From the NCBI RefSeq assembly GCF_044466355.1, contig NZ_JBITMQ010000011.1:186001-250000 (forward strand): a stretch of 64,000 bases of DNA, written 5' to 3'. Under the pieces are notes generated by a model, which had not been told where the DNA came from, did no database searches, and worked only from the letters and a program-made list of their open reading frames with translations. Shown here one piece after another: positions 7,851-15,760 of this stretch. A program made the translations under genes and the position numbers. Position 1 is the first letter of the stretch; each line of letters begins with the position of its first letter. The DNA is from Actinophytocola sp044466355. Its GTDB lineage: Bacteria > Actinomycetota > Actinomycetes > Mycobacteriales > Pseudonocardiaceae.

Positions 7851-10514
7851 ATGCCGGACCATGCCATGCCGGCGGCCACGGACCGCACCCCTGAGGACTA
7901 CCCAGTGCTGGACCGCCGGTTCAGCGTTTTTTCGGTCCTCGTGCTGGTCTCGGGCGTGGCCGCGGCGGCGGCCGTCTCCTGGTGGCTGCCGTTCCACGGC
8001 GGCACCGAGCTGATCCTGACCGGGCTCCTGCTCGTGCTCGGGTTCCTCGTGGTCGAGCAGCTGTCGGTCAACATCGACGTCCGGGGCGGTGTCTCCTGGA
8101 CCATCTCGTTCACCGAGATCCCGCTGGCCATCGGGTTGTTCGTCGCGCCGTTCCAGGTCGTGCTCGCCGCGCACCTGATCGCGGGCGTCAGCACGCTGCT
8201 CGCCAGGCGAGTCCAGGACCGCGTCCTCTACAACACCGGCGCGGAGATCTTCGAGATCGCCGTGGCGTACACCGTCCTCACCGTGGTCGCGGGCGCTGTG
8301 GGCACCGGTGACCCGGACTGGTTCGCGGTGTTCGTCGCCGCGCTGTCAGCGCCGGTCACCAGCACCCTCCTGGCGCTGGTCGCGGTGCACGTGCTCGGCA
8401 GGCGGATGCGCCTGTCCGCCGCCACCAAGCTCGTGTCCCGCACGCTGGTCCTCGGCCTGGTCAACGCGTCGGTCGGCGTCGTCGGCTTCGAGGTGGCCAC
8501 CGGCGTCCAGTACGGCTGGCCACTGGTCATCGCGATGCTCGGCGGGCTCTGGGCCCTCTACCTCGCCTACTCCGGACTGCTCCGCGAACAACGCGACCTC
8601 GAGGCGTTGTCCGAGGTCAGCCTCATCGTCGCCCGCTCGGGGCGGCGTGCGGCGGCCCGGCCTGCAGCCGGACCCGATACCTCGGCCGCGGTCAGCAACG
8701 AGGACTGGCTCGGCATCGCCCAGCGGATCAAGGACCAGCTCGGCGCGGCCCGCGTCGTGTTGCGCCTGCGGTTCGACCCGGGGCAGCCGATGCACACGGT
8801 CGTCGCCGGTGACGAGCTCGCCGCCGACCTGTACGAGGTCGAGCCGACCGGCGCCCGCGCCGACGCGCTCCTGCGGCTGCCCGGCTCGCACGTGCGGCAC
8901 TTCCGCCGCGTCGACGCACTGCCCGAGGTCCGGGCCGCGCTGGTGCAGCGGAACGCGCAGGAGGCGCTCGTCGTGCCGCTGCGCAGCGCCAGCCACCTGC
9001 TCGGGGTGGTCGAGGCGCACGACAAGCTGTCCCGCTGGCGCGGCTTCGGTCAGGCCGACATCCGCATGATCGGCACGACCGCGAGCCACCTCGCGACCGC
9101 GCTGGACAACAGGAGACTCCTCGCCACCCTGCGCCACGACGCCTACCACGACCCGCTGACCGGCCTGTACAACCGGCCCGGCTTCCGGCAGGTCGCGACC
9201 GAGCTGCTCACCACCAACCCCGGCTCGGTGATGCTCCGGCTCGACCTGGAGGTGCAGCCGGCGATCAGCGACGCGCTCGGCTACGCGTGGAGCGACCGGA
9301 TCGTCATCGCGGCCGGGCGGCGGCTGCGCGAGACGCTCGGTCCGGACACCCCGCTCGCCCGGCTCGAGGGCGGCGCGTTCGCGGCACTGCTCGTCGACTC
9401 GGACTTCGAGCAGGCACAACTCGTCGCGGACCAGCTGGTCACGCGGTTGTCCGCGTCGTACCCGGTCGACCGGCTGTCGATCGAGGCCGGGGTGGTCATC
9501 GGCTACTCCTCCGCCACGATGGCGGACGGGGTGCTGTTCTCCGACTCGACGTCGGTACCGCCGGGCGCCAGGGATGGGGCGCCCGCCGGACTCGACGTCG
9601 ACGAACTGCTCAAGCGGGCCGACGTGGCACTGCGGGCGGCACAGACGTCCGGCGAGCACGCCAGGGCGTACGTGCCCAGCATGGGACAGATGTTCCTGCG
9701 GCGGTTCCAGCTGGTCACGCAGTTCCGGCAGTCGATGGAGACCGGTCAGGTCAAGATCCACTACCAGCCGAAGATCGCGCTGCCCAGCCGTGAGGTGCTC
9801 GGTGTCGAGGCCCTGGTCCGCTGGCGGCACCCCGAGTTCGGCGACCTGCACCCCGACGAGTTCGTGCCCGCGGTCGAGGCGGCCGGCCTCGTCGACGCGC
9901 TGACCGACTTCGTGCTCGACAAGGCGTTGATCAAGGTCCGCACGTGGATGGACCGGGGCCTGCGGATCGGGGTCGCGGTCAACCTGTCGGTCCGCAGCCT
10001 CGCCAACCTGGACTTCCCGGACGGCGTGGCCGACGCGCTGGCACGGCACCGGGTGCCGCCGGAGCTGCTGACGCTCGAACTGACCGAGTCCGGTGTGATG
10101 GCCGACCCGCAGCGGGCGCTGCCGGTGCTGCGTGCCCTGCACAACCTGGGCGTCGTGCTGGCCGTGGACGACTTCGGCACGGGCTACTCGTCCCTGGCGT
10201 ACCTGCGGCAGCTGCCCGTGGACGAGGTCAAGATCGACAAGAGCTTCGTGTTCGGCATGGGCAGCGACCTCGGCGACCTCGCCGTGGTGCGGTCGATCGT
10301 CGAGCTGGGGCACTCGCTCGGGCTCACCGTGGTCGCCGAGGGCGTCGAGGAGGACGTGGCACGGGACCAGCTGGCGGCCATGGGCTGTGACGTGGCGCAG
10401 GGGTACCTGATCTCGCGGCCGCTGTCGGAGGCGCGGCTCGAGGCGTGGCTCCAGGCGCGAACGGCGCAGGCCAGGGGCTTGCGGGACGAGACGGTGCTGA
10501 CCTTGCTGTCGTAG
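7851..10514 (+). CDS. Membrane-anchored GAF-GGDEF-EAL protein, probable cyclic-di-GMP phosphodiesterase
   Basis: An 887-residue protein with several N-terminal membrane helices (about residues 20-240), a GAF-like domain (about 280-430), a GGDEF domain (about 435-600) and an EAL domain (about 620-875). The cyclase signature is degenerate: LEGGAF near residue 505 replaces GGDEF, so synthesis is unlikely. The EAL domain keeps its motifs: EALVRW near 653, ELTES, DDFGTGYSSL near 773, KID, and the late Glu and QGY. Cyclic-di-GMP hydrolysis is therefore likely, with the GGDEF domain as a possible nucleotide sensor. The architecture recalls membrane GGDEF-EAL proteins of Streptomyces. ATG at 7851 is chosen for the AGGAGG site at 7841; the frame is open 31 codons further upstream. 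Confidence 0.9.
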   Translation: MPDHAMPAATDRTPEDYPVLDRRFSVFSVLVLVSGVAAAAAVSWWLPFHGGTELILTGLLLVLGFLVVEQLSVNIDVRGGVSWTISFTEIPLAIGLFVAPFQVVLAAHLIAGVSTLLARRVQDRVLYNTGAEIFEIAVAYTVLTVVAGAVGTGDPDWFAVFVAALSAPVTSTLLALVAVHVLGRRMRLSAATKLVSRTLVLGLVNASVGVVGFEVATGVQYGWPLVIAMLGGLWALYLAYSGLLREQRDLEALSEVSLIVARSGRRAAARPAAGPDTSAAVSNEDWLGIAQRIKDQLGAARVVLRLRFDPGQPMHTVVAGDELAADLYEVEPTGARADALLRLPGSHVRHFRRVDALPEVRAALVQRNAQEALVVPLRSASHLLGVVEAHDKLSRWRGFGQADIRMIGTTASHLATALDNRRLLATLRHDAYHDPLTGLYNRPGFRQVATELLTTNPGSVMLRLDLEVQPAISDALGYAWSDRIVIAAGRRLRETLGPDTPLARLEGGAFAALLVDSDFEQAQLVADQLVTRLSASYPVDRLSIEAGVVIGYSSATMADGVLFSDSTSVPPGARDGAPAGLDVDELLKRADVALRAAQTSGEHARAYVPSMGQMFLRRFQLVTQFRQSMETGQVKIHYQPKIALPSREVLGVEALVRWRHPEFGDLHPDEFVPAVEAAGLVDALTDFVLDKALIKVRTWMDRGLRIGVAVNLSVRSLANLDFPDGVADALARHRVPPELLTLELTESGVMADPQRALPVLRALHNLGVVLAVDDFGTGYSSLAYLRQLPVDEVKIDKSFVFGMGSDLGDLAVVRSIVELGHSLGLTVVAEGVEEDVARDQLAAMGCDVAQGYLISRPLSEARLEAWLQARTAQARGLRDETVLTLLS

Positions 10515-10597
10515 AGGGGATACCCGATTTCGTCCGCGCCGACAGGCCGTGTAATCTTCTCTCGGCTCCACAGGAACGGCTTGCACGTTCTGGATCC

Positions 10598-10670
10598 GCC
10601 CCAATAGCTCAGTCGGTAGAGCGTCTCCATGGTAAGGAGAAGGTCTACGGTTCGATTCCGTATTGGGGCT
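10598..10670 (+). tRNA. tRNA-Thr (anticodon GGT)
   Basis: A 73-base cloverleaf. The acceptor GCCCCAA pairs with TTGGGGC, the D-arm is AGCTCAGTCGGTAGAGC, and the anticodon stem TCTCC/GGAGA carries GGT at 10631-10633. The T-arm contains GGTTCGATTCC. CCA is not encoded. A TAATCT box at 10552-10557 could be its -10 element. Confidence 0.95.
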
Positions 10671-10680
10671 CGGTGAACTG

Positions 10681-10710
10681 GCCGCGGTGTTCGATTCCGG
10701 GCACCGCGGC
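10681..10710 (+). repeat. Hairpin between tRNA-Thr and tRNA-Met
   Basis: GCCGCGGTG (10681-10689) pairs perfectly with CACCGCGGC (10702-10710) around a 12-base loop. The loop contains TTCGATTCC, also present in the T-loop of the upstream tRNA-Thr. It may be a processing or attenuation structure in a tRNA-Thr/tRNA-Met cotranscript, or a relic of a duplicated tRNA end. Confidence 0.5.
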
Positions 10711-10723
10711 ACAGGCATGTCAA

Positions 10724-10796
10724 GGCGGTGTAGCTCAGTCGGTAGAGCAAGCGGCTCATAATCGCTGTGTCGCCGGTTCAAGTCCGGCCACCGCTA
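10724..10796 (+). tRNA. tRNA-Met (elongator, anticodon CAT)
   Basis: A 73-base cloverleaf. The acceptor GGCGGTG pairs with CACCGCT, with a G-U first pair. The anticodon loop CTCATAA carries CAT at 10757-10759. The T-arm is CCGGTTCAAGTCCGG. The AGC..GAGC D-arm and lack of initiator features favour the elongator form. CCA is not encoded. Confidence 0.93.
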
Positions 10797-10853
10797 CGCG
10801 ATTGGGCGACGTATGTCCGCGGAGAGCGCGGACCGTCATCGCTCCGCATAATC

Positions 10854-10897
10854 CTGGGGGCCCAGCCCCCAGACCCCGGCCGGGGGCGAGCCCCCGG
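10854..10897. repeat. Double GC-rich hairpin, REP-like intergenic element
   Basis: Two adjacent near-loopless palindromes lie upstream of rpmG. The first is CTGGGGGC/GCCCCCAG around CCA (10854-10872). The second is CCGGGGGC/GCCCCCGG around GA (10880-10897). The run of G5 and C5 blocks continues to about 10910. Similar G-run/C-run palindromes are known as dispersed intergenic repeats in high-GC actinobacteria. It lies between tRNA-Met and rpmG and could act as a transcriptional pause or terminator. Confidence 0.6.
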
Positions 10898-10934
10898 ACC
10901 CCCGGGACACTAGTTTGGAGAAGAGGAACCTCAG

Positions 10935-11102
10935 GTGGCTGGTGGCAGCGACGTTCGCCCGAAGATCACGCTGGCGTGCGAGGAGTGCAAGCACCGCAAC
11001 TACATCACCAAGAAGAACCGGCGCAACGACCCGGACCGCTTGGAGATGAAGAAGTTCTGCCCGAACTGCGGCACGCACCGGCTCCACAAGGAAACTCGCT
11101 GA
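10935..11102 (+). CDS. rpmG: 50S ribosomal protein L33 (zinc-binding form)
   Basis: A 55-residue protein of the large ribosomal subunit. It has the KITLACEECKHRNYITKKN core and ends THRLHKETR. Two CxxC pairs (CEEC and CPNC) mark the zinc-containing C+ form. The start is GTG at 10935, with GAGGAACC upstream. Its stop is two bases before hadA, so it heads the rpmG-hadA-hadB unit seen in many actinobacteria. Confidence 0.96.
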   Translation: MAGGSDVRPKITLACEECKHRNYITKKNRRNDPDRLEMKKFCPNCGTHRLHKETR

Positions 11103-11104
11103 GA

Positions 11105-11557
11105 GTGGCCCTGGATCCGGCTTTCGTCGGGCACACGTACCCGACGTCTGAGGTCTACGAGGTCGGCAGGGCCAAGATCCGGGAGTTCGCCGAGTCGATC
11201 GGTGACGACCACCCGATGTACCGCGACACCGCCGCCGCGCGGGCGGCGGGTCACCCGGACGTCATCGCCCCGCCGACCTTCCCGATCATCCTGTTCAGCC
11301 ACTACTCGATGGCGGACATCATCAACGACCCCGAGCTGGGGGTCGACTACGGCCGCCTCGTGCACGGCGACATGGGCTTCCAGTACGCGCGACCGCTGTG
11401 CGCGGGTGACCGGGTCACGGTGACCACGCGCATCGCGGCCATCGACGTCCGCATGGGCAACAGCTTCCTCGGCCTCGACGCGCTGATCGACACCGAGGAC
11501 GGCACCCGCGTCGTCACGGCGACCGCGCAGCTGGTGATCCGGGCGGAGGACGCGTGA
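11105..11557 (+). CDS. hadA: (3R)-hydroxyacyl-ACP dehydratase subunit HadA (MaoC-like)
   Basis: A 150-residue hotdog-fold protein of the MaoC-dehydratase N-terminal type. In mycobacteria HadA pairs with HadB to form the FAS-II dehydratase. Typical parts are DPAFVGHTYP at the start, the IGDDHPMYRD segment, and VHGDMGFQYARPLCAGDRV in the second half. HadA supplies substrate-binding surface rather than the catalytic dyad. GTG at 11105 follows the rpmG stop immediately, and the stop overlaps hadB as GTGA, consistent with coupled expression. The frame is open far upstream over the tRNAs; that is not coding. Confidence 0.92.
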   Translation: MALDPAFVGHTYPTSEVYEVGRAKIREFAESIGDDHPMYRDTAAARAAGHPDVIAPPTFPIILFSHYSMADIINDPELGVDYGRLVHGDMGFQYARPLCAGDRVTVTTRIAAIDVRMGNSFLGLDALIDTEDGTRVVTATAQLVIRAEDA

Positions 11558-11961
11558 CCGCGGCAGGCGACGAACTTCCCCAGCTCGACGTGCGAGTGCG
11601 CCGCGCGGACCTGGTCCGCTACGCGGGTGCCTCGCTCGACTTCAACCCGATCCACTGGAACGACAAGGTCGCCGAGTCGGTCGGGCTTCCCGGCGTCATC
11701 GCCCACGGCATGCTGACCATGGCGCTCGCCGGCCGTCTCGTCACCAACTGGACCGGTGACCCGGCCGCCGTGCTCGAGTACAGCGCCCGCTTCATCCGCC
11801 CGGTCGTCGTGCCCAACGACGCCGACGGCGCGCTGGTCGAGCTGACCGGCAAGGTGAAGGAAGTCCGCGACGACGGCACCGCCCGCGTGGACATCACCGC
11901 CAAGTTCGAGGGCAAGGCCGTGCTGGGCAAGGCCATCGCGGTCGTCCGCCTGCCCGCCTAG
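11554..11961 (+). CDS. hadB: (3R)-hydroxyacyl-ACP dehydratase subunit HadB (MaoC-like)
   Basis: A 135-residue hotdog protein carrying the hydratase-2 motif YAGASLDFNPIHWND...GVIAHGML, with the catalytic Asp and His in DFNPIHW. It is the catalytic partner of HadA in fatty-acid elongation. The start GTG overlaps the hadA stop by four bases. No hadC follows. Instead the IclR gene on the other strand overlaps the stop by four bases. A role in general type II fatty-acid synthesis rather than mycolate synthesis is likely for this lineage. Confidence 0.92.
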   Translation: MTAAGDELPQLDVRVRRADLVRYAGASLDFNPIHWNDKVAESVGLPGVIAHGMLTMALAGRLVTNWTGDPAAVLEYSARFIRPVVVPNDADGALVELTGKVKEVRDDGTARVDITAKFEGKAVLGKAIAVVRLPA

Positions 11962-12713
11962 AACACCGGCGCGAGGTCCTTCGCGGCCCGCACCGTGTGC
12001 CACACGACGTCCGGCGGCACCTCGTCCGACCTCGTCGACACCACGACCGCCCACGAGTCCTCCGCGGTCGCGCGCCGCACGACGTGCCCGACGCACGACA
12101 CGCCGTCGCGGAACTGCCCGGACTCGAGCACCGGCCCGTCGCTCAGCGTCGTCAGCTCGTGGTCCAGCGCGTCGCGGTCCACCACCGTCCTCGCCGTGAA
12201 GCGGCGCATGCCCTGGTCAGTGAGGTACTCGGCCCGGCGGGTCCTGGGCAGCTCGGCGAGCAGCACCTTGCCGATCACGGTCGCGTGCGCCGCCACGTCC
12301 AGCCCCACCTCCAGGTCCTCCAGGTAGGGCGACTCCGGCCCCTCCACGACGTCGGCTATGAGGATGCGGCCCGACACGAACTGCCCCAGGTACACGGTGC
12401 GCCCGGTGGTCGCCGACAGGTGCCGGAGCACCTGACGCACCTCCGGCGGCTGGTCGAAGGACGTCAGCAGGTCGCGGAACCGCCGCGCCACCGCGACGCC
12501 GAGCACGTAGCCGCCGTCGGGCGTGCGGACCAGGTAGTCCTCGTAGGCGAGGGTCCGCACCAGGTGGTAGGCGGTGGAGAGGTTGAGGCCGCACCGGCGG
12601 GCGATCGCCTTGACGGCCAGCGGCGCGCGGCTCGCGCCGACCTCCTCCAGGATCCGGAAGGCCCTCGACACCGAACGAACGAGGTCCGATGGCTCGGGCG
12701 CTCTGTCGCTCAT
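11958..12713 (-). CDS. IclR-family transcriptional regulator
   Basis: A 251-residue regulator. The N-terminal winged helix-turn-helix (about residues 10-75) includes VRSVSRAFRILEEV and GLNLSTAYHLVRTL. The C-terminal IclR ligand-binding domain (about 90-250) includes DLEVGLDVAAHATVIGKVLLAELP and DGVSCVGHVV. It usually controls catabolic or secondary pathways; the target here is unknown. Convergent with hadB, sharing the last four bases. Operator-like repeats stand just before its start, suggesting autoregulation. No catabolic operon is adjacent. Confidence 0.92.
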   Translation of the reverse strand: MSDRAPEPSDLVRSVSRAFRILEEVGASRAPLAVKAIARRCGLNLSTAYHLVRTLAYEDYLVRTPDGGYVLGVAVARRFRDLLTSFDQPPEVRQVLRHLSATTGRTVYLGQFVSGRILIADVVEGPESPYLEDLEVGLDVAAHATVIGKVLLAELPRTRRAEYLTDQGMRRFTARTVVDRDALDHELTTLSDGPVLESGQFRDGVSCVGHVVRRATAEDSWAVVVSTRSDEVPPDVVWHTVRAAKDLAPVF

Positions 12714-12734
12714 GAGTCACCGTTTCGTGCAGCC

Positions 12735-12768
12735 GCTTTCACCATCTGAAATATTACGGCTTTCACCA
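12735..12768. promoter_or_regulatory. Operator-like repeats upstream of the IclR gene
   Basis: TTTCA-N5-TGAAA (12737-12751) is an inverted repeat of the size IclR proteins use. GCTTTCACCA also occurs twice as a direct repeat (12735-12744 and 12759-12768). Between them, on the minus strand, TAATAT resembles a -10 box, so the site would overlap the regulator's own promoter. Confidence 0.5.
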
Positions 12769-12864
12769 GGCCCGGCCGCCTGTCAGCCTACGATGCGTGG
12801 CCGACCTGTCCCAGCTCGAGTCGGCGGCTTCCCGAACGCCGGCCCTGACCCCGCCGGAGTAGAA

Positions 12865-12914
12865 CCTGAATGGCGTCTTCCGGGCCCTCGGATGTCCGGA
12901 AGACGCCATTCAGG
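12865..12914. repeat. Perfect 19-bp inverted repeat (MITE/REP-like)
   Basis: CCTGAATGGCGTCTTCCGG (12865-12883) is repeated as its exact reverse complement at 12896-12914, with a 12-base loop. It lies between the starts/ends of the IclR and aminotransferase genes in an otherwise featureless 274-base gap. There is no T-run for a classical terminator. Perfect long arms suggest a dispersed palindromic element; it could also terminate aminotransferase transcripts. Confidence 0.65.
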
Positions 12915-12987
12915 GCGTGCGGCGGGCGACCACCGACGAGAACGGCCCCCCGACGCCGGTGGCGTCGAGGGGCCGGACAACGTCGAA

Positions 12988-14208
12988 CTACTTGGCCTCA
13001 CCCAGAAGAGCGGCCATCCGGGACACGCCCGTGGCCAGGTCCTCGTCCCCGAGGGCGTACGAGAGCCGGAAGTACCCGGGCGTCCCGAACGCCTCCCCGG
13101 GCACGACCGCCACCTCGGCGTGCTCCAGCACGAGCGCGGCCAGCTCAACGCTGGTCGACGCACGAACCCCGCGGATCTCCTTGCCCAGCAACGCCTTCAC
13201 CGACGGGTACACGTAGAACGCGCCCTGCGGCGTCGGCACCTCGACGCCGGGGATCTCCGACAGCATCCGCACGATCGTCTGCCGACGCCGGTCGAACGCC
13301 GACCGCATCGCGTGCGCCGCGTCCAGGGAACCCGACACCGCCGCCAACGCGGCTCGCTGCGAGACGTTGGCGACGTTCGACGACAGGTGGGACTGCAGGT
13401 TGGCGGCGGCCTTCGTGACGTCCGCCGGGCTGATCATCCAGCCGACCCGCCAGCCGGTCATCGCGTACGTCTTCGCGACGCCGTTGATCACGATGCAGGT
13501 GTCGGCCAGCTCGGGCACGACCACCGGCATGGACGGGGCGGTGACGCCGTCGTAGGTGAGGTGCTCGTAGATCTCGTCCGTGATCACCCAGATGCCGTGC
13601 TCCACGGCCCAGCGGCCGATGGCCTCGACCTGCTCGCGCGGGTAGACGGCACCGGTCGGGTTGGACGGGGAGCAGAACAGCAGCGCCTTGGTCTTGGGCG
13701 TGCGAGCGGCCTCCAGCTGCTCGACCGAGACGAGGTAGCCGGACGTCTCGTCGGCCACGACGGGCACGGTGACACCGCCTGCCAGGCCGATGGCCTCCGG
13801 GTAGGTCGTCCAGTACGGCGCGGGCAGCAGCACCTCGTCGCCCGGGTCGATGATCGTGGCGAACGCCTGGTAGACGGCCTGCTTGCCGCCGTTGGTCACC
13901 AGCACCTGGTTGGCCTCGACCTCGTAACCCGAGTCCCGCTTCGTCTTCGCGACGACGGCCGCGCGCAGCTCGGGGAGGCCGGCGGCGGGGGTGTAGCGGT
14001 GGTTCTTGGGGTCGGCGGCCGCGGCGACGGCGGCTTCGACGATCTCCGGGGGTGTGGGGAAGTCCGGCTCACCGGCGCCGAAGCCGATGACCGGCCTCCC
14101 CGCGGCCTTGAGCGCCTTGGCCTTCGCGTCCACCGCCAGCGTGGCGGACTCGGCGATGCCGCCGATACGGGCGGAGATCCGGCGCGGGGTGACGGTGGTC
14201 TCGCTCAT
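12988..14208 (-). CDS. aspC: Pyridoxal-phosphate aspartate aminotransferase (class I/II)
   Basis: A 406-residue cytoplasmic aminotransferase interconverting aspartate/oxaloacetate and glutamate/2-oxoglutarate. The arrangement GAGEPDFPTP, CSPSNPTGAVY and NGVAKTYAMTGWRVGW is typical of fold type I group I enzymes. The PLP lysine is about residue 246 in VAKTYAMTG; Ser is replaced by Ala just before it (VAK rather than SK), a mild variation. FRLSYALG closes the domain. ATG at 14208 (MSETTVTPRRISARI) is chosen over an in-frame codon 33 codons upstream. In mycobacteria an aspC gene is found elsewhere; here it lies inside the hadB-secE interval. Confidence 0.92.
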   Translation of the reverse strand: MSETTVTPRRISARIGGIAESATLAVDAKAKALKAAGRPVIGFGAGEPDFPTPPEIVEAAVAAAADPKNHRYTPAAGLPELRAAVVAKTKRDSGYEVEANQVLVTNGGKQAVYQAFATIIDPGDEVLLPAPYWTTYPEAIGLAGGVTVPVVADETSGYLVSVEQLEAARTPKTKALLFCSPSNPTGAVYPREQVEAIGRWAVEHGIWVITDEIYEHLTYDGVTAPSMPVVVPELADTCIVINGVAKTYAMTGWRVGWMISPADVTKAAANLQSHLSSNVANVSQRAALAAVSGSLDAAHAMRSAFDRRRQTIVRMLSEIPGVEVPTPQGAFYVYPSVKALLGKEIRGVRASTSVELAALVLEHAEVAVVPGEAFGTPGYFRLSYALGDEDLATGVSRMAALLGEAK

Positions 14209-14272
14209 GCAGGCATCGTCGCAGATCGGCCGAACGGAACAGCGAGCGGCCACTAGCCTGCGGCGGGTGGCG

Positions 14273-14917
14273 ATGGCGGAATGGGACGGGGCGACGCTCC
14301 GCACCACCTACAAGGACAGCTACCAGGCGAAACGTGACGAGTTCGCGGACCGGGCGCGGGACGGGGGCTGGGCGGAAGTGCTCGCGGCGGTCGAGGAGGC
14401 GCCGTCACTGGTCAACGCCTGGCGGCCGGGCGGGCCGAGCTGGTACACGCCACTCCACCAGGCGGCGTGGCACGGCGCGAGCGAGTCCGTGGTCCGCGCG
14501 TTGCTGAGCCACGGGGCGTGGCGGACGCTGCGCACCGCGGCGGGTGACCGGCCGCTGGACATCGCGCTGCGTGGTGGGCGCACGCACCTCACCGGGCCGC
14601 TGCTGCCGGTGATCCACCGCCCGGTGCCGACCGACGTCCTGCGGGCGCTCCAGTCGCACCTCCACGGCGTGATCCGCGGCCGGGCCGCCGACCTGGTCGA
14701 CGAGCAGCGGCTGCGGCTTCCCGAGCTGGACGTGCTCACGGAGCTGGAGACGCCGGAGATGTGGTTCCCGGTGCCGGGCATGTACGGCGGGTTCCGCTAC
14801 GCCCTCGAGGAGCACGAACTGAAGGTGGACAGCTGGAGCCGGGTGGTCGGCGGGTCGGGTGAGACACACCGGATCACGGTCGACGGCGCGGTGCTCACCG
14901 ACAGCGGGTTCGTGTGA
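14273..14917 (+). CDS. Ankyrin-repeat domain protein
   Basis: A protein of about 214 residues with a short ankyrin-like region at about 55-110 (YTPLHQAAWHGASESVVRALLSHGA, then RTLRTAAGDRPLDIALRGGRTHL). A C-terminal domain of unknown function follows, ending SGETHRITVDGAVLTDSGFV. The N-terminus TTYKDSYQAKRDEFADRAR looks amphipathic. ATG at 14273 is chosen; GTG at 14267 is equally possible. It diverges from the aminotransferase with a 64-base gap. No catalytic motif is recognisable, and a protein-protein interaction role is only inferred. Confidence 0.8.
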   Translation: MAEWDGATLRTTYKDSYQAKRDEFADRARDGGWAEVLAAVEEAPSLVNAWRPGGPSWYTPLHQAAWHGASESVVRALLSHGAWRTLRTAAGDRPLDIALRGGRTHLTGPLLPVIHRPVPTDVLRALQSHLHGVIRGRAADLVDEQRLRLPELDVLTELETPEMWFPVPGMYGGFRYALEEHELKVDSWSRVVGGSGETHRITVDGAVLTDSGFV

Positions 14918-14929
14918 GTGGGGGCGTGC

Positions 14930-14960
14930 TTGCGGGCCGTCATCGCGGTTGCCGTACACT
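14930..14960 (+). promoter_or_regulatory. Candidate promoter for tRNA-Trp-secE-nusG
   Basis: TTGCGG at 14930-14935 and TACACT at 14955-14960 with 19 bases between. They lie about 95 bases before tRNA-Trp. The region 14961-15053 holds no other recognisable element. Confidence 0.4.
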
Positions 14961-15053
14961 CTTGAACTTGGAAGTTGACGACTCGCTCCGCGCGGCGACA
15001 CGGGGCAGGTCGAATGCGTCCGAATTCGTGGCGTCGAGTGATCGGCAACGCGA

Positions 15054-15126
<73 letters not shown>

Positions 15127-15191
15127 CGTCAGGCGCAAGGCCGGGGAGGACCTCCCCGGTTCCGTGAAGAACACCGAGCGGAGGAACTGGC

Positions 15192-15674
15192 GTGGTTGAC
15201 GACCGGGACAAGGAGCCGAGCAAGGGACAAGAGCGCCCTTCTCGTCCGGTCACCGCCGCGGCGCGGCGTGAGCGCCGTGCATCCGCTCGCCCTGCCGCGC
15301 GGAAGGAGTCCTCGGCGGAGGACACCAAGTCCGCGAAGGGCATCGAGGACAAGGCGAAGCCGAAGGCCAAGGCGAAGTCCGACAGCGACGCGAAGCCGGC
15401 CGCCAAGACCGCCCCGAAGAAGGGCGAGCACAAGGGCAGGCCGACGCCGACGCGGGACAAGAGCAAGGACGCGCGGCCCGGGTTCCTCGCCAGGATCTTC
15501 CGCTTCCTGCGGGAAGTGGTGTCCGAGCTGCGCAAGGTCATCTGGCCGACGCGCAAGCAGATGATGACGTACACGGCCGTCGTGTTGGTTTTCGTGGCCT
15601 TCATGGTGGCGCTGATCGCGGGTCTCGACCTCGCGCTCACCCAGGGTGTTGACGAGCTGTTCGGCAACGACTGA
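15192..15674 (+). CDS. secE: Preprotein translocase subunit SecE
   Basis: A 160-residue inner-membrane subunit of the SecYEG channel. The conserved core FLREVVSELRKVIWPTRKQM (about 107-126) is followed by a single membrane helix (about 130-152). The first ~100 residues are a long Lys/Ala/Glu-rich cytoplasmic extension, seen in many high-GC actinobacteria. GTG at 15192 has a GGAGGA site upstream. It follows tRNA-Trp and precedes nusG, the usual order. Confidence 0.95.
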   Translation: MVDDRDKEPSKGQERPSRPVTAAARRERRASARPAARKESSAEDTKSAKGIEDKAKPKAKAKSDSDAKPAAKTAPKKGEHKGRPTPTRDKSKDARPGFLARIFRFLREVVSELRKVIWPTRKQMMTYTAVVLVFVAFMVALIAGLDLALTQGVDELFGND

Positions 15675-15760
15675 GCGTTGCTCGGCTGAGCTGCGCTTTC
15701 GCGAGCGCACCGGCACAGTAGGTGGAGCACGCGATCGATGAAAGGAAGCAGGGCCGAACA

